A stretch of 64,000 nt of DNA from Candidatus Chlorohelix allophototropha (lineage in GTDB: Bacteria; Chloroflexota; Chloroflexia; Chloroheliales; Chloroheliaceae). This document shows positions 16,910 through 25,763 of this stretch, piece after piece. Position 1 is the first letter of the stretch. Each line of letters begins with the position of its first letter. A program made the translations under genes and the position numbers. The stretch is taken from the NCBI RefSeq assembly GCF_030389965.1, contig NZ_CP128399.1, positions 2,222,934 to 2,286,933 on the forward strand, in the 5' to 3' direction. The notes beneath the pieces are model-generated. The model worked only from the letters and a program-made list of their open reading frames with translations. It was not told the origin of the DNA and ran no database searches.

Positions 16910-18142
16910 ATGCGCAGCGGAACTAATCTACCCAGAGTAAAAGATTATAATCAAGGGGTAATCCTCGAAGCAATCCGGTCTGATGAAGGTATTAGCCGAA
17001 CCGAACTTGCCACCAAAACCGGACTGACCAAACAAACGGTTTCGGTTATAGTAAAACGGTTGCTTGATCAGCAATTGGTGCGAGAAGATGGTATTCGAGC
17101 ATCCAGCGGCGGCAAACGTGCCACCAACCTCCGCTTAGAACGAACTGCGCGCTATACCATTGGAGTCCAGCTTGATGTGGACTATACCAATTTGGTAGTA
17201 ATGGCGCTAGATGGCAAAGTAGTCGCAGAATCTTACCACAATATTTCGACTATCCTCACCCCCTATGAGGTAATTTCCAAACTGGCGGAATGGATCAAGG
17301 AACTGGTAATTGAATCTGCTCTAAATAATGATAAAATTATTGGAGTTGGGGTCTGTGCACCCGGCCCTCTCAATTACTTTAAGGGAATTATTCATAATCC
17401 ACCTGCCCTTAAGGTTTGGATTGATATACCACTCAAGCAACTTCTGGAAGTTCAGACTGGTTATCATGTGATAGTCGATAATGATGCTACCGCTGCCGCA
17501 ATCGGAGAACGTTGGTCAGGGGGAGCGCAAGGGGTTAACAACTTCGCTTTCATTTACATGGGAACGGGTATCGGGGGCGGGTTATTTATTGAGAATCAGG
17601 TTTATCGTGGCAGCACCACTTATGCGGGAGAGTTTGGACATATGAGTCTCAACCCATATGGTGCGCCTTGTTTTTGCGGGAATCGGGGTTGCATTGAAGT
17701 TTGTTGCGCTCCACCAGCGATTGTTGACGTGATACATGCCCGGCTTGCAAACGGCGAACCGAGCATACTCACCGAGCTTTATAACACCGATCCCGTTAAA
17801 GTCGATTTTGAGGAGATTGGCGAAGCCGCTCTTTCGGGAGACCCGCTGGCTTTGCAAGAGATCGAACGTGTTGCTTGGCTCTTGGGTAACGGGGTGGTAA
17901 ACTTAGTTAATCTTCTGGACGTTTCGCTGGTTGTGCTGGGAGGTAAAGGGTTTCGCAAACTTGGCACACTTTATCAACGCATAATTCAGGAAGTGCTAGA
18001 CCAACGGGTAATTGCCCGCTCTCGACGTGATATTCGGGTGGAATTATCGGCGGCTGGTGAAAATGCCGGAGCAGTTGGCGCAGCCTCCTTGATACTACAC
18101 GAATTCTTTGCTCCGCGTCTGGCAAGCCTGAATCCGACCTAA
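16910..18142 (+). CDS. ROK family transcriptional repressor
   Basis: This 410-residue regulator has an N-terminal winged helix-turn-helix (residues ~18-75, with SRTELATKTGLTKQTVS as recognition helix region). A sugar-binding ROK domain follows, with VDNDATAAAIGE, GTGIGGG and zinc motif GHMSL...CFCGNRGCIE. NagC/XylR-type proteins of this class release DNA when sugar binds. The operon promoter at 11833-11870 carries TTGAC/GTCAA inverted repeats that could be its operator, giving autoregulation. It is placed mid-operon, 7 bases after the P-loop kinase gene. Confidence 0.92.
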   Translation: MRSGTNLPRVKDYNQGVILEAIRSDEGISRTELATKTGLTKQTVSVIVKRLLDQQLVREDGIRASSGGKRATNLRLERTARYTIGVQLDVDYTNLVVMALDGKVVAESYHNISTILTPYEVISKLAEWIKELVIESALNNDKIIGVGVCAPGPLNYFKGIIHNPPALKVWIDIPLKQLLEVQTGYHVIVDNDATAAAIGERWSGGAQGVNNFAFIYMGTGIGGGLFIENQVYRGSTTYAGEFGHMSLNPYGAPCFCGNRGCIEVCCAPPAIVDVIHARLANGEPSILTELYNTDPVKVDFEEIGEAALSGDPLALQEIERVAWLLGNGVVNLVNLLDVSLVVLGGKGFRKLGTLYQRIIQEVLDQRVIARSRRDIRVELSAAGENAGAVGAASLILHEFFAPRLASLNPT

Positions 18143-18167
18143 CATACTTAACATAGCAAGGTAAAAT

Positions 18168-19136
18168 ATGGCAAAACCCGAAGTAATCGCTCTGGGTGAG
18201 GCTTTAATAGATATTACACCCAGACTGCCGGGCGGCAATATTGTTGCCACCGGGGAAATGTACATGTCTGCCAGCGGCGCACCGGCGATTGTTGCGGCGG
18301 CTCTGGCAAAACTGGGAACTGCTACCGGCTTTATCGGCAAGGTAGGCGCTGATTTCTTCGGCTATCACCTTAAGGATGCGCTTGATGTGCTTGGCGTGGA
18401 TACTGCCGGATTAGCCTTTGACAAGGATCATAATACCGGACTGGCTTTTGTAAACTGGGACGAGCGCGGCAATGCCCAGTATCTCTTCTACCGCAAACCC
18501 TCCGCCGATACTATGCTGGCAACCACCGATATCAACCCGGAATATATTGCACAGGCGAAAGTGCTTCATTTTGGCTCACTCATGCTGGCTACCGAACCTT
18601 CCGGTGAAGCTACCCGATTCGCCTTGCAAGTCGCCAGAGAAAATAAACTGATTCTTTCTTACGACATTAATCTGCGCCTTGCCGGTTGGCGAGATGAAGC
18701 TACTGCTAGAGCAGGTGTTTCTTATCCGCTCGACTTCGCTACTATCGTAAAAGTTAATCGCCAAGAATTGGCTTTCCTAACCGGAGTGGATGACCCGGCA
18801 GAGGGCACTGCAAAATTATGGCGCGAGAACTATGGGCTGGTAATTGTAACTCTTGATAAGGACGGTTGTTATTATCGCACCGCCAATGCCAATGGAAAGG
18901 TAGCCGGTTTTGAGGCAAAGTCGGTGGATACGGTAGGCGCGGGTGATGGCTTTATCGCCGGAGTGTTGGATATGTTAAACCGGGGCAGGTTTGCTTTTGG
19001 GGATGAAGCTTTGATTAGAAAAGCTTGTTTGCAGGGCAATGCGGTCGGCTCGTTGGCAGTTTCCCGGCAGGGCGCTATACCATCGCTGCCCGCACGCCCA
19101 AAAGTTGAGCGTTTATTTCGAACAAGAATCATATGA
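18168..19136 (+). CDS. PfkB-family carbohydrate kinase (fructokinase-like)
   Basis: The 322 residues fit the ribokinase/PfkB fold. ALGEALIDITP comes at the start and the C-terminal active-site motif is VDTVGAGDGFIAGVL, where the Asp of GAGD is the catalytic base. Similarity in layout to bacterial fructokinases (ATP + fructose to fructose 6-phosphate) agrees with an FrcBCA-like importer. The N-terminal motif reads SASGAPAIVA where most fructokinases have GG-A-PANVA, so substrate preference may differ. It overlaps the next kinase gene by 4 bases (ATGA). Confidence 0.85.
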   Translation: MAKPEVIALGEALIDITPRLPGGNIVATGEMYMSASGAPAIVAAALAKLGTATGFIGKVGADFFGYHLKDALDVLGVDTAGLAFDKDHNTGLAFVNWDERGNAQYLFYRKPSADTMLATTDINPEYIAQAKVLHFGSLMLATEPSGEATRFALQVARENKLILSYDINLRLAGWRDEATARAGVSYPLDFATIVKVNRQELAFLTGVDDPAEGTAKLWRENYGLVIVTLDKDGCYYRTANANGKVAGFEAKSVDTVGAGDGFIAGVLDMLNRGRFAFGDEALIRKACLQGNAVGSLAVSRQGAIPSLPARPKVERLFRTRII

Positions 19137-20071
19137 TACTTAATCTGCTGCCGAATCCCGCGCTAGATAAAACTGTGGTGGTGGAGGGTTTTGAAACCGG
19201 AAAGATTCATCGTCCGGGCGAAGTGCTAATTCTGGCAGGCGGAAAAGGCTTCAATTTTGCCCGCTCCTTAAAAAATCTGGGGGTGGATTCGCTGGTAGTT
19301 GCGCCACTGGGCGGACTTCTAGGCAATTATTTGCTGGAATTGGCGAAAACCGATAGCCTCGCTTGTGACCCACAACCTGTAAAAGCCGAATTACGAACTT
19401 GCCTGACAATAATCGACCCCGCAGCACAATATCGCTTGACCGAGCTTTACGAGAAGGGAAAACCGCTTGAGGAAACGGAATGGGCGAATTTAATCTCTCG
19501 CACTATCTCCCATTTTCCCGAAGCACAATTCCTGACCATTTCCGGTAGTTTTCCGCCCGGTGTGCCGGAAAGTGGCTTGGTAGCGCTGCTGCAAGAAGCG
19601 AACCGGATAAACCTGCTGGTATTAATCGACTCATACGGTGCACAAGTAAAACGAGTTTTTAACCTAGCCCCGGCTCTTCTGAAGATTAATCAGCATGAGG
19701 CAGCAGAGCTTACAGGCTTGCGCGTTAACAATCCATCTGAAGCGATTCAAGCCGCCAGAAAGCTGCAAAGGCAGGGTATAGCGCAAGTGGTGATTACTTT
19801 GGGGAAATTTGGGGCAATGGGATTGACGGCGCAAGGTGAGAGTTTTAGCTGGGCTTCTCCCCCTGTCACTCCGGTGGTTAGTGCAGTGGGCAGCGGCGAT
19901 GCGCTTTTTGCCGGAATCGCTATGGGGCTGGCAAAAGGTTGGTCTTTACCAGAAGCTCTACGGTGGGGAGTAGCGGCAGGAGCGGCTAATACCCTTCAAA
20001 TTGGGGCTGGTCGCTTTGAATTGCAACAAGTAGAGCAACTATTACCCTCAAACCCCATCGAAGGCGCTTAA
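19133..20071 (+). CDS. PfkB-family phosphosugar kinase (LacC/FruK subfamily)
   Basis: This 312-residue kinase begins with LNLLPNPALDKTV and GGKGFNFARSLKNLG, the signature of tagatose-6-phosphate / 1-phosphofructokinase relatives. It ends with the AVGSGDALFAGIAMG active-site motif. Such enzymes phosphorylate a sugar phosphate. After the preceding kinase makes fructose 6-phosphate, this one could make fructose 1,6-bisphosphate, acting as a dedicated phosphofructokinase. That is inference. Start ATG 19133 overlaps the previous stop, indicating translational coupling. It closes the eight-gene operon; no clear terminator follows. Confidence 0.85.
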   Translation: MILNLLPNPALDKTVVVEGFETGKIHRPGEVLILAGGKGFNFARSLKNLGVDSLVVAPLGGLLGNYLLELAKTDSLACDPQPVKAELRTCLTIIDPAAQYRLTELYEKGKPLEETEWANLISRTISHFPEAQFLTISGSFPPGVPESGLVALLQEANRINLLVLIDSYGAQVKRVFNLAPALLKINQHEAAELTGLRVNNPSEAIQAARKLQRQGIAQVVITLGKFGAMGLTAQGESFSWASPPVTPVVSAVGSGDALFAGIAMGLAKGWSLPEALRWGVAAGAANTLQIGAGRFELQQVEQLLPSNPIEGA

Positions 20072-20184
20072 TAATATTAGCCTATTTTCCACGCTGAAAT
20101 AAATTCCCCTACACCTCCAGATTTCCGAACAAAATCTCAAGAAAGCAGTAATTAAGTATTAATCAAAGTTGATTTGCTATTTGT

Positions 20185-20327
20185 AGGGCTGTTGCAAGTT
20201 CAGAAAGGGAGTGCAGGTGGAACGCCTGCCGGGGTCGCAAGGGGTGTCCCCTTGAACCCACCCTCTCTTCTACTTTCCGCCGGGAACAGCAGGTTATTGC
20301 CCTAATAACGTTTCTTGCAACTGCCCT
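20185..20327. repeat. MITE-like intergenic element
   Basis: AGGGCTGTTGCAAG (20185-20198) and CTTGCAACTGCCCT (20314-20327) are inverted copies with one mismatch. They bound 143 bases that are clearly more GC-rich than the AT-rich flanks. Inside lies the hairpin CAAGGGG-TGT-CCCCTTG. No coding frame is present and I see no target duplication. The rest of the 20072-20515 gap is AT-rich and featureless apart from the promoter region of 20516. Confidence 0.6.
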
Positions 20328-20515
20328 GCTGCTATTTGAGCAGGTTTATTCTTTTTAAAGCTCTGATATAGAGCAAAACCTATTGGGAAGCAAAATAGCA
20401 GACAATAATTAATAAAATTAAATACCGTTGTAAGGCGATTCGTAACAATAATGCTGTAACTTTTAATTGATATATTAATTATAAAAATTTTCTTTTTAAC
20501 AGCGAAGTAAAACAA

Positions 20516-22876
20516 ATGAAGCAAATATTTGTACTGGGTGCTTACGGGCAGAACAATATCGGAGATGATGCGCTACTTGAAGTATTCAAGGAGCAACTCA
20601 AGGACTATAATCTCATATTCAATTCTGCCCGCCCTGCCGATACCGAAAAACGGTTTGGAGTAAAAGCCGTTCCAACCTATTTATCAATACCTCGCTTTGC
20701 TCGTCCCACGGCTTTTGCCCGCTCACAAGCAATAGTTTTCGGCGGGGGCAGTTTGCTAAAGGAAATCGAAGGCAGTACTCCCCGTAAAATCGCCTACTTG
20801 ATTCGTATAATTTTGCTATTGTTAGCCGCCCGCATATTCGGTAAAAAAACCTTTATGCTAGGGGTGGGCATGGGACCATTACATGGCAAAATCTACAAAA
20901 AACTATCCTTATTTGCCGCAAATATGACCGACCTAATCTGTGTACGCGATACCGCTTCGGCTAAACTACTACAAGAGTTAGGCGTAAAAAGCAAGGTGTT
21001 GGTAACAGCCGATCCGGTATTTTTAATGCAACCGGGCGAACTAAAACCAGAAAATGCCTTTCCATTTGAAGATGCCAAAACGCCGCTCGTAATCGCAATT
21101 CCCAGATACTCACTTGAAAAAGAAGAAAAGCGTGCCTTTGCAGAAGCCTGTGACCTTATGGTCGAACGCTATTCCGCCCGAATTTTATTAATTCCATTTC
21201 AAGTAGGGTTTTCCAAAAAATTTGATGATGTAACGGCTTCAGAAGAAATCAAAAACATGATGCGATACGGGCAAGAAGCCCGAATCTGGACGGTATCAGA
21301 ACCACGTGTAGCTTTGGCTGCCTTTGCCCGTGCAAATCTGATTTTGAGCGCAAGGCTTCATGGCTTAATCTTTGGCGCAATACAAAATGTCCCACTTGTA
21401 GCAATAAACTATGAAGTGAAAGTGGGTAATTTTATGTCCGAGCTTGGGCTGAGTCGACTTTCACTTACTTCTCAGGAGCTAAAAGAAGGTAAATTAAAAG
21501 AGGTAATGGAAACAGCATGGCAAATGCGCCAGAATATTTCTTACCAAATTTCAAATCGAGTCACGAAAATAAAAAGAATAGCTGCTTCAAACTTTGAAGC
21601 GGCACGCAAGGAATCTAAAGCGGCAAAGAGCAACAACATTATTAAAAGCGGCTCAATCCTTCTGGTAAGCACCACCATTGTAAATGCCGGAAACTATATT
21701 TCAAATCTGATACTCGGTAGGTGGCTAGGTCCGGCAGGGTTTGCTGATTTCAGCTTGATGGTAACTCTCTTACTGGTAGTAGCTTTTATCAGTTCTACCT
21801 TACAAATGGTTTCTGCTAAATTTACTGCAATGTATGCGGCTGAACGCGAACCCGCTAAAATTTTTGCGGTGCGTGCCTTGATAGGAAAATGGGCGTGGGG
21901 CTTAGGTATATTGCTAGGCTTAATACTGGGCTTGGGCGCACCGCTATGGTCTAGTTTCTTCTCTACTGCCTCGCCTCTACCCTTTGTGCTCTTGAGTATC
22001 GGCTTACCTATATATTTGGGTTTAGGCGTTGACCGGGGTGTTTTGCAAGGGCGTATTCAATTCGGAATACTCTCTCTGAGTTACCAGAGTGAGATGTGGA
22101 CTCGTTTAATCGGAATCATCGTACTGGTAGCCCTCGGCTTTGCTGTAAACGGAGCAGTTGGGGCTATAACCTTATCGCTTGCTGTTTCATGGGTGGTATC
22201 AAGGAAAGCACGCAGCGGTTTGGCAAAAGGTGAGAAACTAACCCGCAAAGAAAAACTCCAAATATTGAGCTATTCTGGACCTGTTTGTGCCGCATTAATC
22301 GGACAGGTAATTATAAACAATAGTGACATATTAATGGTTAAGCACTTTTTTAGCTCGGAAGAAGCCGGACATTATGCCGCAGTTGCCTTAATCGGGCGAA
22401 TTGTATTTTTCGCCACTTGGTCAATTGTAACCATCCTTTTCCCTATAGTGGCGCAAGCTCACCAGAAAGGGCAGCCTCACCGACATTATCTCTGGATTGG
22501 GTTAGGTATAGTGGGCATGATTTCAAGCATTATTGTGCTGGCTACAATTGTTATACCAAATCAAATCATACTGTTGCTTTTTGGGGAAACGTATTTGCAC
22601 GATGCAGGGTTGCTGTGGCTCTATGCCCTTCTAACCGCTGTTTACGCAATGGCAAATGTGGTTATCAATTATCGCCTTTCGTTGGGCAATGGCGCTGGAA
22701 GCTTCTTTGCGGTTTTGGCAGGAATTTGCCAAGTTAGTGGCATATGGCTTTTGCATAGCAACTTAACGCAAATAATTCTAGTGCAATTAGTGGTTATGAG
22801 TGGATTATTGTTAATATTACTGGTTTGGAATTTTTTAGTGACACGCCGTTCAAAAAGTATAGTGGCGCTGGGATAG
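20516..22876 (+). CDS. fusion of polysaccharide pyruvyl transferase (CsaB-like) and polysaccharide flippase (Wzx-like)
   Basis: Residues 1-345 match CsaB-type pyruvyl transferases: LGAYGQNNIGDDALLE at the N-terminus, VFGGGSLL, GVGMGPL and SARLHGLIFGAIQNVP. These add pyruvate ketals to cell-wall or exopolysaccharide sugars. A Lys/Ala-rich linker (~346-374) leads to about 410 residues with ~12-14 membrane helices of the polysaccharide-exporter (MOP) superfamily, starting KSGSILLVSTTIVNAGNYIS. The frame is uninterrupted, so the fusion looks real. It heads a three-gene operon with 22881 and 24056. The product probably modifies and flips a surface glycan unit. The start ATG has a weak ribosome site. 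Confidence 0.85.
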   Translation: MKQIFVLGAYGQNNIGDDALLEVFKEQLKDYNLIFNSARPADTEKRFGVKAVPTYLSIPRFARPTAFARSQAIVFGGGSLLKEIEGSTPRKIAYLIRIILLLLAARIFGKKTFMLGVGMGPLHGKIYKKLSLFAANMTDLICVRDTASAKLLQELGVKSKVLVTADPVFLMQPGELKPENAFPFEDAKTPLVIAIPRYSLEKEEKRAFAEACDLMVERYSARILLIPFQVGFSKKFDDVTASEEIKNMMRYGQEARIWTVSEPRVALAAFARANLILSARLHGLIFGAIQNVPLVAINYEVKVGNFMSELGLSRLSLTSQELKEGKLKEVMETAWQMRQNISYQISNRVTKIKRIAASNFEAARKESKAAKSNNIIKSGSILLVSTTIVNAGNYISNLILGRWLGPAGFADFSLMVTLLLVVAFISSTLQMVSAKFTAMYAAEREPAKIFAVRALIGKWAWGLGILLGLILGLGAPLWSSFFSTASPLPFVLLSIGLPIYLGLGVDRGVLQGRIQFGILSLSYQSEMWTRLIGIIVLVALGFAVNGAVGAITLSLAVSWVVSRKARSGLAKGEKLTRKEKLQILSYSGPVCAALIGQVIINNSDILMVKHFFSSEEAGHYAAVALIGRIVFFATWSIVTILFPIVAQAHQKGQPHRHYLWIGLGIVGMISSIIVLATIVIPNQIILLLFGETYLHDAGLLWLYALLTAVYAMANVVINYRLSLGNGAGSFFAVLAGICQVSGIWLLHSNLTQIILVQLVVMSGLLLILLVWNFLVTRRSKSIVALG

Positions 22877-22880
22877 CGAT

Positions 22881-24059
22881 ATGGACAAACAAAAATTTCG
22901 AAAAATATTCTTGAATAAATGGATGGCGCTGGTATTCGGTTTGTTAATGGTAATAACAGTGATGTGGCGCATGGCAGATGCTGACGCGCCTACAATGAGT
23001 CATCCTGCGCAGAAACAGGTAAAAGACATCTTATATTCTTTACAAGATAGCGAAGCAGAACGCGCTAGCGGGGCTTACTTCCCCAGTCAGGGAGTTTTTA
23101 TTTCGCTTGATTTGATTCGCGGACCAAATTCAGTAAAAGGTAGGCAATCCTTTGAAGGTGTACGGGATTGGGGCATCTATCTGATGCAAACCTTCGGGGG
23201 TAAGTTAACAGCCGTACCGAAAGAGGAAAACATCGCTATTTCGGTTGATTTCTATGATTTTCCTATGTTCGTTTACCGACAAGTCGTGTTTATCAGTAAA
23301 GCTGCGGATATTAAAGACCCCTCCAAATATACAATATATCTGGACGGCAAGCCATACGGTCAGGCAGCCGGACAAAGCACACAGTCCGCACAGGTTACTA
23401 CTACCGCTGCGACTAAAAGCACAACACCGGTTGCCACTACAACTTCCGCGGCAAACAACACTGCTGCCAAAGCAACCACTCAAGCCTCTGCTACTACCGC
23501 TGCGACACCTGCTAAAACCGGTCCGGTTAAAGTCCAAGTAGATTTCACCGACCCACAGGCAGCCGCGCAACAATGGAAAGTAATCAACGGGCAGTGGGCA
23601 TTTAACAGCGGCAGTTATGTGCAAAGTGAGCTAGGAAAATTCGACCTTGTCAGTATGTTTACTACTCCATTGGCAGGAGATATAAAGCTCCAGGCTGATA
23701 TTAAGTATGTACAAGGCGATATGGGAGGAGGCTTGATCTTTAATGCGCCAAAAATGGACACAAAAAGCGGGGCATATATGGTCAGCTATACCGGTAAAGG
23801 TACATACTTGCAATGGGGTTATTACGATAGTACTGGGATATTCCAATATCAGGGTGGCGTATCCGTACAAAACAGCCAAGATGGCAAAGCGCATACCCTT
23901 GCAGTTAAAACCACCGGCAATCTCTATGAGGTGAGTGTGAACGGGGTAGTGCTAGGAAGCAAAATACCGATAAATGGCACATTGGGTGGTTATGCCGGGC
24001 TGCTGGTTTCAACTTCTCAAATTAATTTCGATAATGTTAAGGTGGAGAGTACACAGTGA
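22881..24059 (+). CDS. membrane-anchored protein with Ala/Thr spacer and C-terminal beta-sandwich domain
   Basis: Residues ~14-33 form a signal-anchor helix. Residues ~45-160 are an extracellular part I do not recognise. An Ala/Thr-rich spacer runs from about 165 to 215. The last ~170 residues look like a concanavalin/DUF1080-like domain (WKVINGQWAF, GGLIFNAPK, YEVSVNGVVLG, GGYAGLLVS), similar in pattern to the end of the protease at 8036. Such domains often bind carbohydrate. It starts 4 bases after the transferase-flippase stop and overlaps the next gene by 4 bases, so it probably serves the same polysaccharide pathway at the cell surface. Confidence 0.7.
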   Translation: MDKQKFRKIFLNKWMALVFGLLMVITVMWRMADADAPTMSHPAQKQVKDILYSLQDSEAERASGAYFPSQGVFISLDLIRGPNSVKGRQSFEGVRDWGIYLMQTFGGKLTAVPKEENIAISVDFYDFPMFVYRQVVFISKAADIKDPSKYTIYLDGKPYGQAAGQSTQSAQVTTTAATKSTTPVATTTSAANNTAAKATTQASATTAATPAKTGPVKVQVDFTDPQAAAQQWKVINGQWAFNSGSYVQSELGKFDLVSMFTTPLAGDIKLQADIKYVQGDMGGGLIFNAPKMDTKSGAYMVSYTGKGTYLQWGYYDSTGIFQYQGGVSVQNSQDGKAHTLAVKTTGNLYEVSVNGVVLGSKIPINGTLGGYAGLLVSTSQINFDNVKVESTQ

Positions 24060-25336
24060 TTACCGATGTTCGCAACTTTAATACAAAAGTTGAGAAACCA
24101 CGCCGTACACATCTGAAAGTGCTGGGGCTTAGTATAGAGCTTAAAACTCTAAAAGTTGTTTTACTCACTTTTGTAGTAACCCGCTTGATGATTTTCTTTA
24201 TAATTTTGTTATCATCAACTACTTTCCCGATGAGACTAGGCGCATACTTATACTCAAACCCCGACAACCTACTTTTGGACGGTTTGGTACGAGATGATAG
24301 CTGGTGGTATCATAATATTGCTACGCGCGGCTACAATATGGGCAATATTCAGACTGGCGCACAAGGCAATACAGCCTTCTTCCCGGTTTATCCCTTGCTG
24401 GTAAAGACCGTTAGCGGGTTGGTAGGTGATGTCTTTTTTGCAGGAATACTCGTTTCCAATATTGCTTTTCTGTTTTCATTAGTTTACATGTACCGATTGG
24501 CGCGGCGCGAATTTGATGATGATACCGCCGGGCGTGCTATTTTTTACTTTGCTGCTGCGCCCACCGCTGTTTTCTTCTCCGCGATGTACACCGAAAGCGT
24601 TTTTATGCTAGCCATACTCGCTACCTTCTATTATGCGCGTGAAGGTCAATGGGATAAGGCAGCAATAGCGGGAGCAGTGGCTTCCGGCACACGCAATACG
24701 GGGGTAATAATAGCGCTCTCGGTGGCGTTGGAGGGGTTGTATCAAGCCGGATTCCGCTTTAAACCGCCGCGTTGGAAACGTGCAGCTTTAAAAAGACACT
24801 TTTTTGCTCAAGTGAAAATAGTTCCAAAAGCATGGCGGAGCTTTGTGGCAGCCGCGTTTGTACCTGCCGGATTGATTGGCTACATGGCTTATCTGGCAAA
24901 TGCCTTTGGCGATCCACTAGGCTTCATACACGTTCAAGCTACTTGGGGTCGTGAGGTTACAGGAGCAGGTTTTACCAAGATTTTCAGCGATACCGCAACT
25001 CACCTGAATATCGGCAAAAACTTTATGGCAGGGCAATTTGATACCGGAACTCTGCTTAACCTGCTTTCAGCGGTGGGCTTTGGGGTTTTAGTAATTATTA
25101 CACTTTTCAAACTACGCCCAACCTTTTCGATCTATGCGCTGCTTACTTTCCTCGTACCTCTCAGCACCGGGTCGGTTGGTAGCATGACCCGCTATATTCT
25201 GATGTTGGTTCCATGTTTCTTGCTACTGGCGAAATGGGGCAAGAATCCGATGGTGGACAAAGTAATTGTCGGGATTTTCGTACCAATGATGGGCTATATG
25301 TCCATAGTAATGTCTCATTGGTATTTTGCAGGTTAG
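24056..25336 (+). CDS. polytopic mannosyltransferase-like protein (PIG-V/GT-C type)
   Basis: The 426 residues contain ~9-10 membrane helices and an early outward loop with RDDSWWYHNIATRGYN and FFPVYPLLVK, then AAAPTAVFFSAMYTES. These are hallmarks of the PIG-V-like GT-C glycosyltransferases that use lipid-linked sugars. The Asp pair in the first loop is the expected catalytic site. The acceptor is unknown; the operon suggests a surface glycan or glycoprotein. GTG start 24056 overlaps the previous stop (GTGA), and GGAGAG lies upstream. No terminator is obvious after it. Confidence 0.8.
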   Translation: MITDVRNFNTKVEKPRRTHLKVLGLSIELKTLKVVLLTFVVTRLMIFFIILLSSTTFPMRLGAYLYSNPDNLLLDGLVRDDSWWYHNIATRGYNMGNIQTGAQGNTAFFPVYPLLVKTVSGLVGDVFFAGILVSNIAFLFSLVYMYRLARREFDDDTAGRAIFYFAAAPTAVFFSAMYTESVFMLAILATFYYAREGQWDKAAIAGAVASGTRNTGVIIALSVALEGLYQAGFRFKPPRWKRAALKRHFFAQVKIVPKAWRSFVAAAFVPAGLIGYMAYLANAFGDPLGFIHVQATWGREVTGAGFTKIFSDTATHLNIGKNFMAGQFDTGTLLNLLSAVGFGVLVIITLFKLRPTFSIYALLTFLVPLSTGSVGSMTRYILMLVPCFLLLAKWGKNPMVDKVIVGIFVPMMGYMSIVMSHWYFAG

Positions 25337-25530
25337 GGAAAACGAGAGTGGGTGCTTGCCCACTCTTATAACCAATCTCAAATTTCCCCTTTTCCACTAG
25401 AATAGTTATCACCCCCATACTTCTAGACCTCGATCAAGTATATTGGGCTATTCCATGTGCGTTCCACAGTTCCAATACTTTTAGCAATAAACTTGCCTCT
25501 GAACCAATTTTTCTACCCATTATAAGTTCT

Positions 25531-25740
25531 GAAGTGAAAGAAGGAAGTATGGAACAGCCCCGTTTAGAGTCTACATGGAGTATATATATTATAATAGAAT
25601 AAGCAGCAAAGAGATGTGTTTATTGGCAGAAAAGAGTAGAGAATACCTAACACCAAGCTAAATGAATTGGTTTCACTCAGCTAGAATCTTCTCAAAAAAG
25701 GCGTTTATATTTTCCGCGATAGCTATGGAAATGACATCTC
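25531..25740 (+). repeat. dispersed ~210-base repeat, copy 1
   Basis: This stretch aligns over its whole length with 36280-36499. Shared blocks include GGAGTATATATATTATAAT, CACTCAGCT and GGCGTTTATATTTTCCGCG followed by TGGAAATGACA. Conserved features are a TATAAT box, a hairpin AGCTAAATGAA...TTCACTCAGCT, and TTTCC...GGAAA near the 3' end. It lies 24 bases before the FGGY kinase start. The rest of the 25337-25763 gap is AT-rich with nothing else recognised. Confidence 0.8.
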
Positions 25741-25763
25741 AAAATTGAAAAGGTATGGTATCC

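Noticed and set aside
20294-20524. A 76-codon minus-strand frame between the sugar operon and polysaccharide operon
   Set aside because: It runs through the MITE-like repeat end and the likely promoter of 20516, has Lys/Ile/Asn-rich random composition and no ribosome site.
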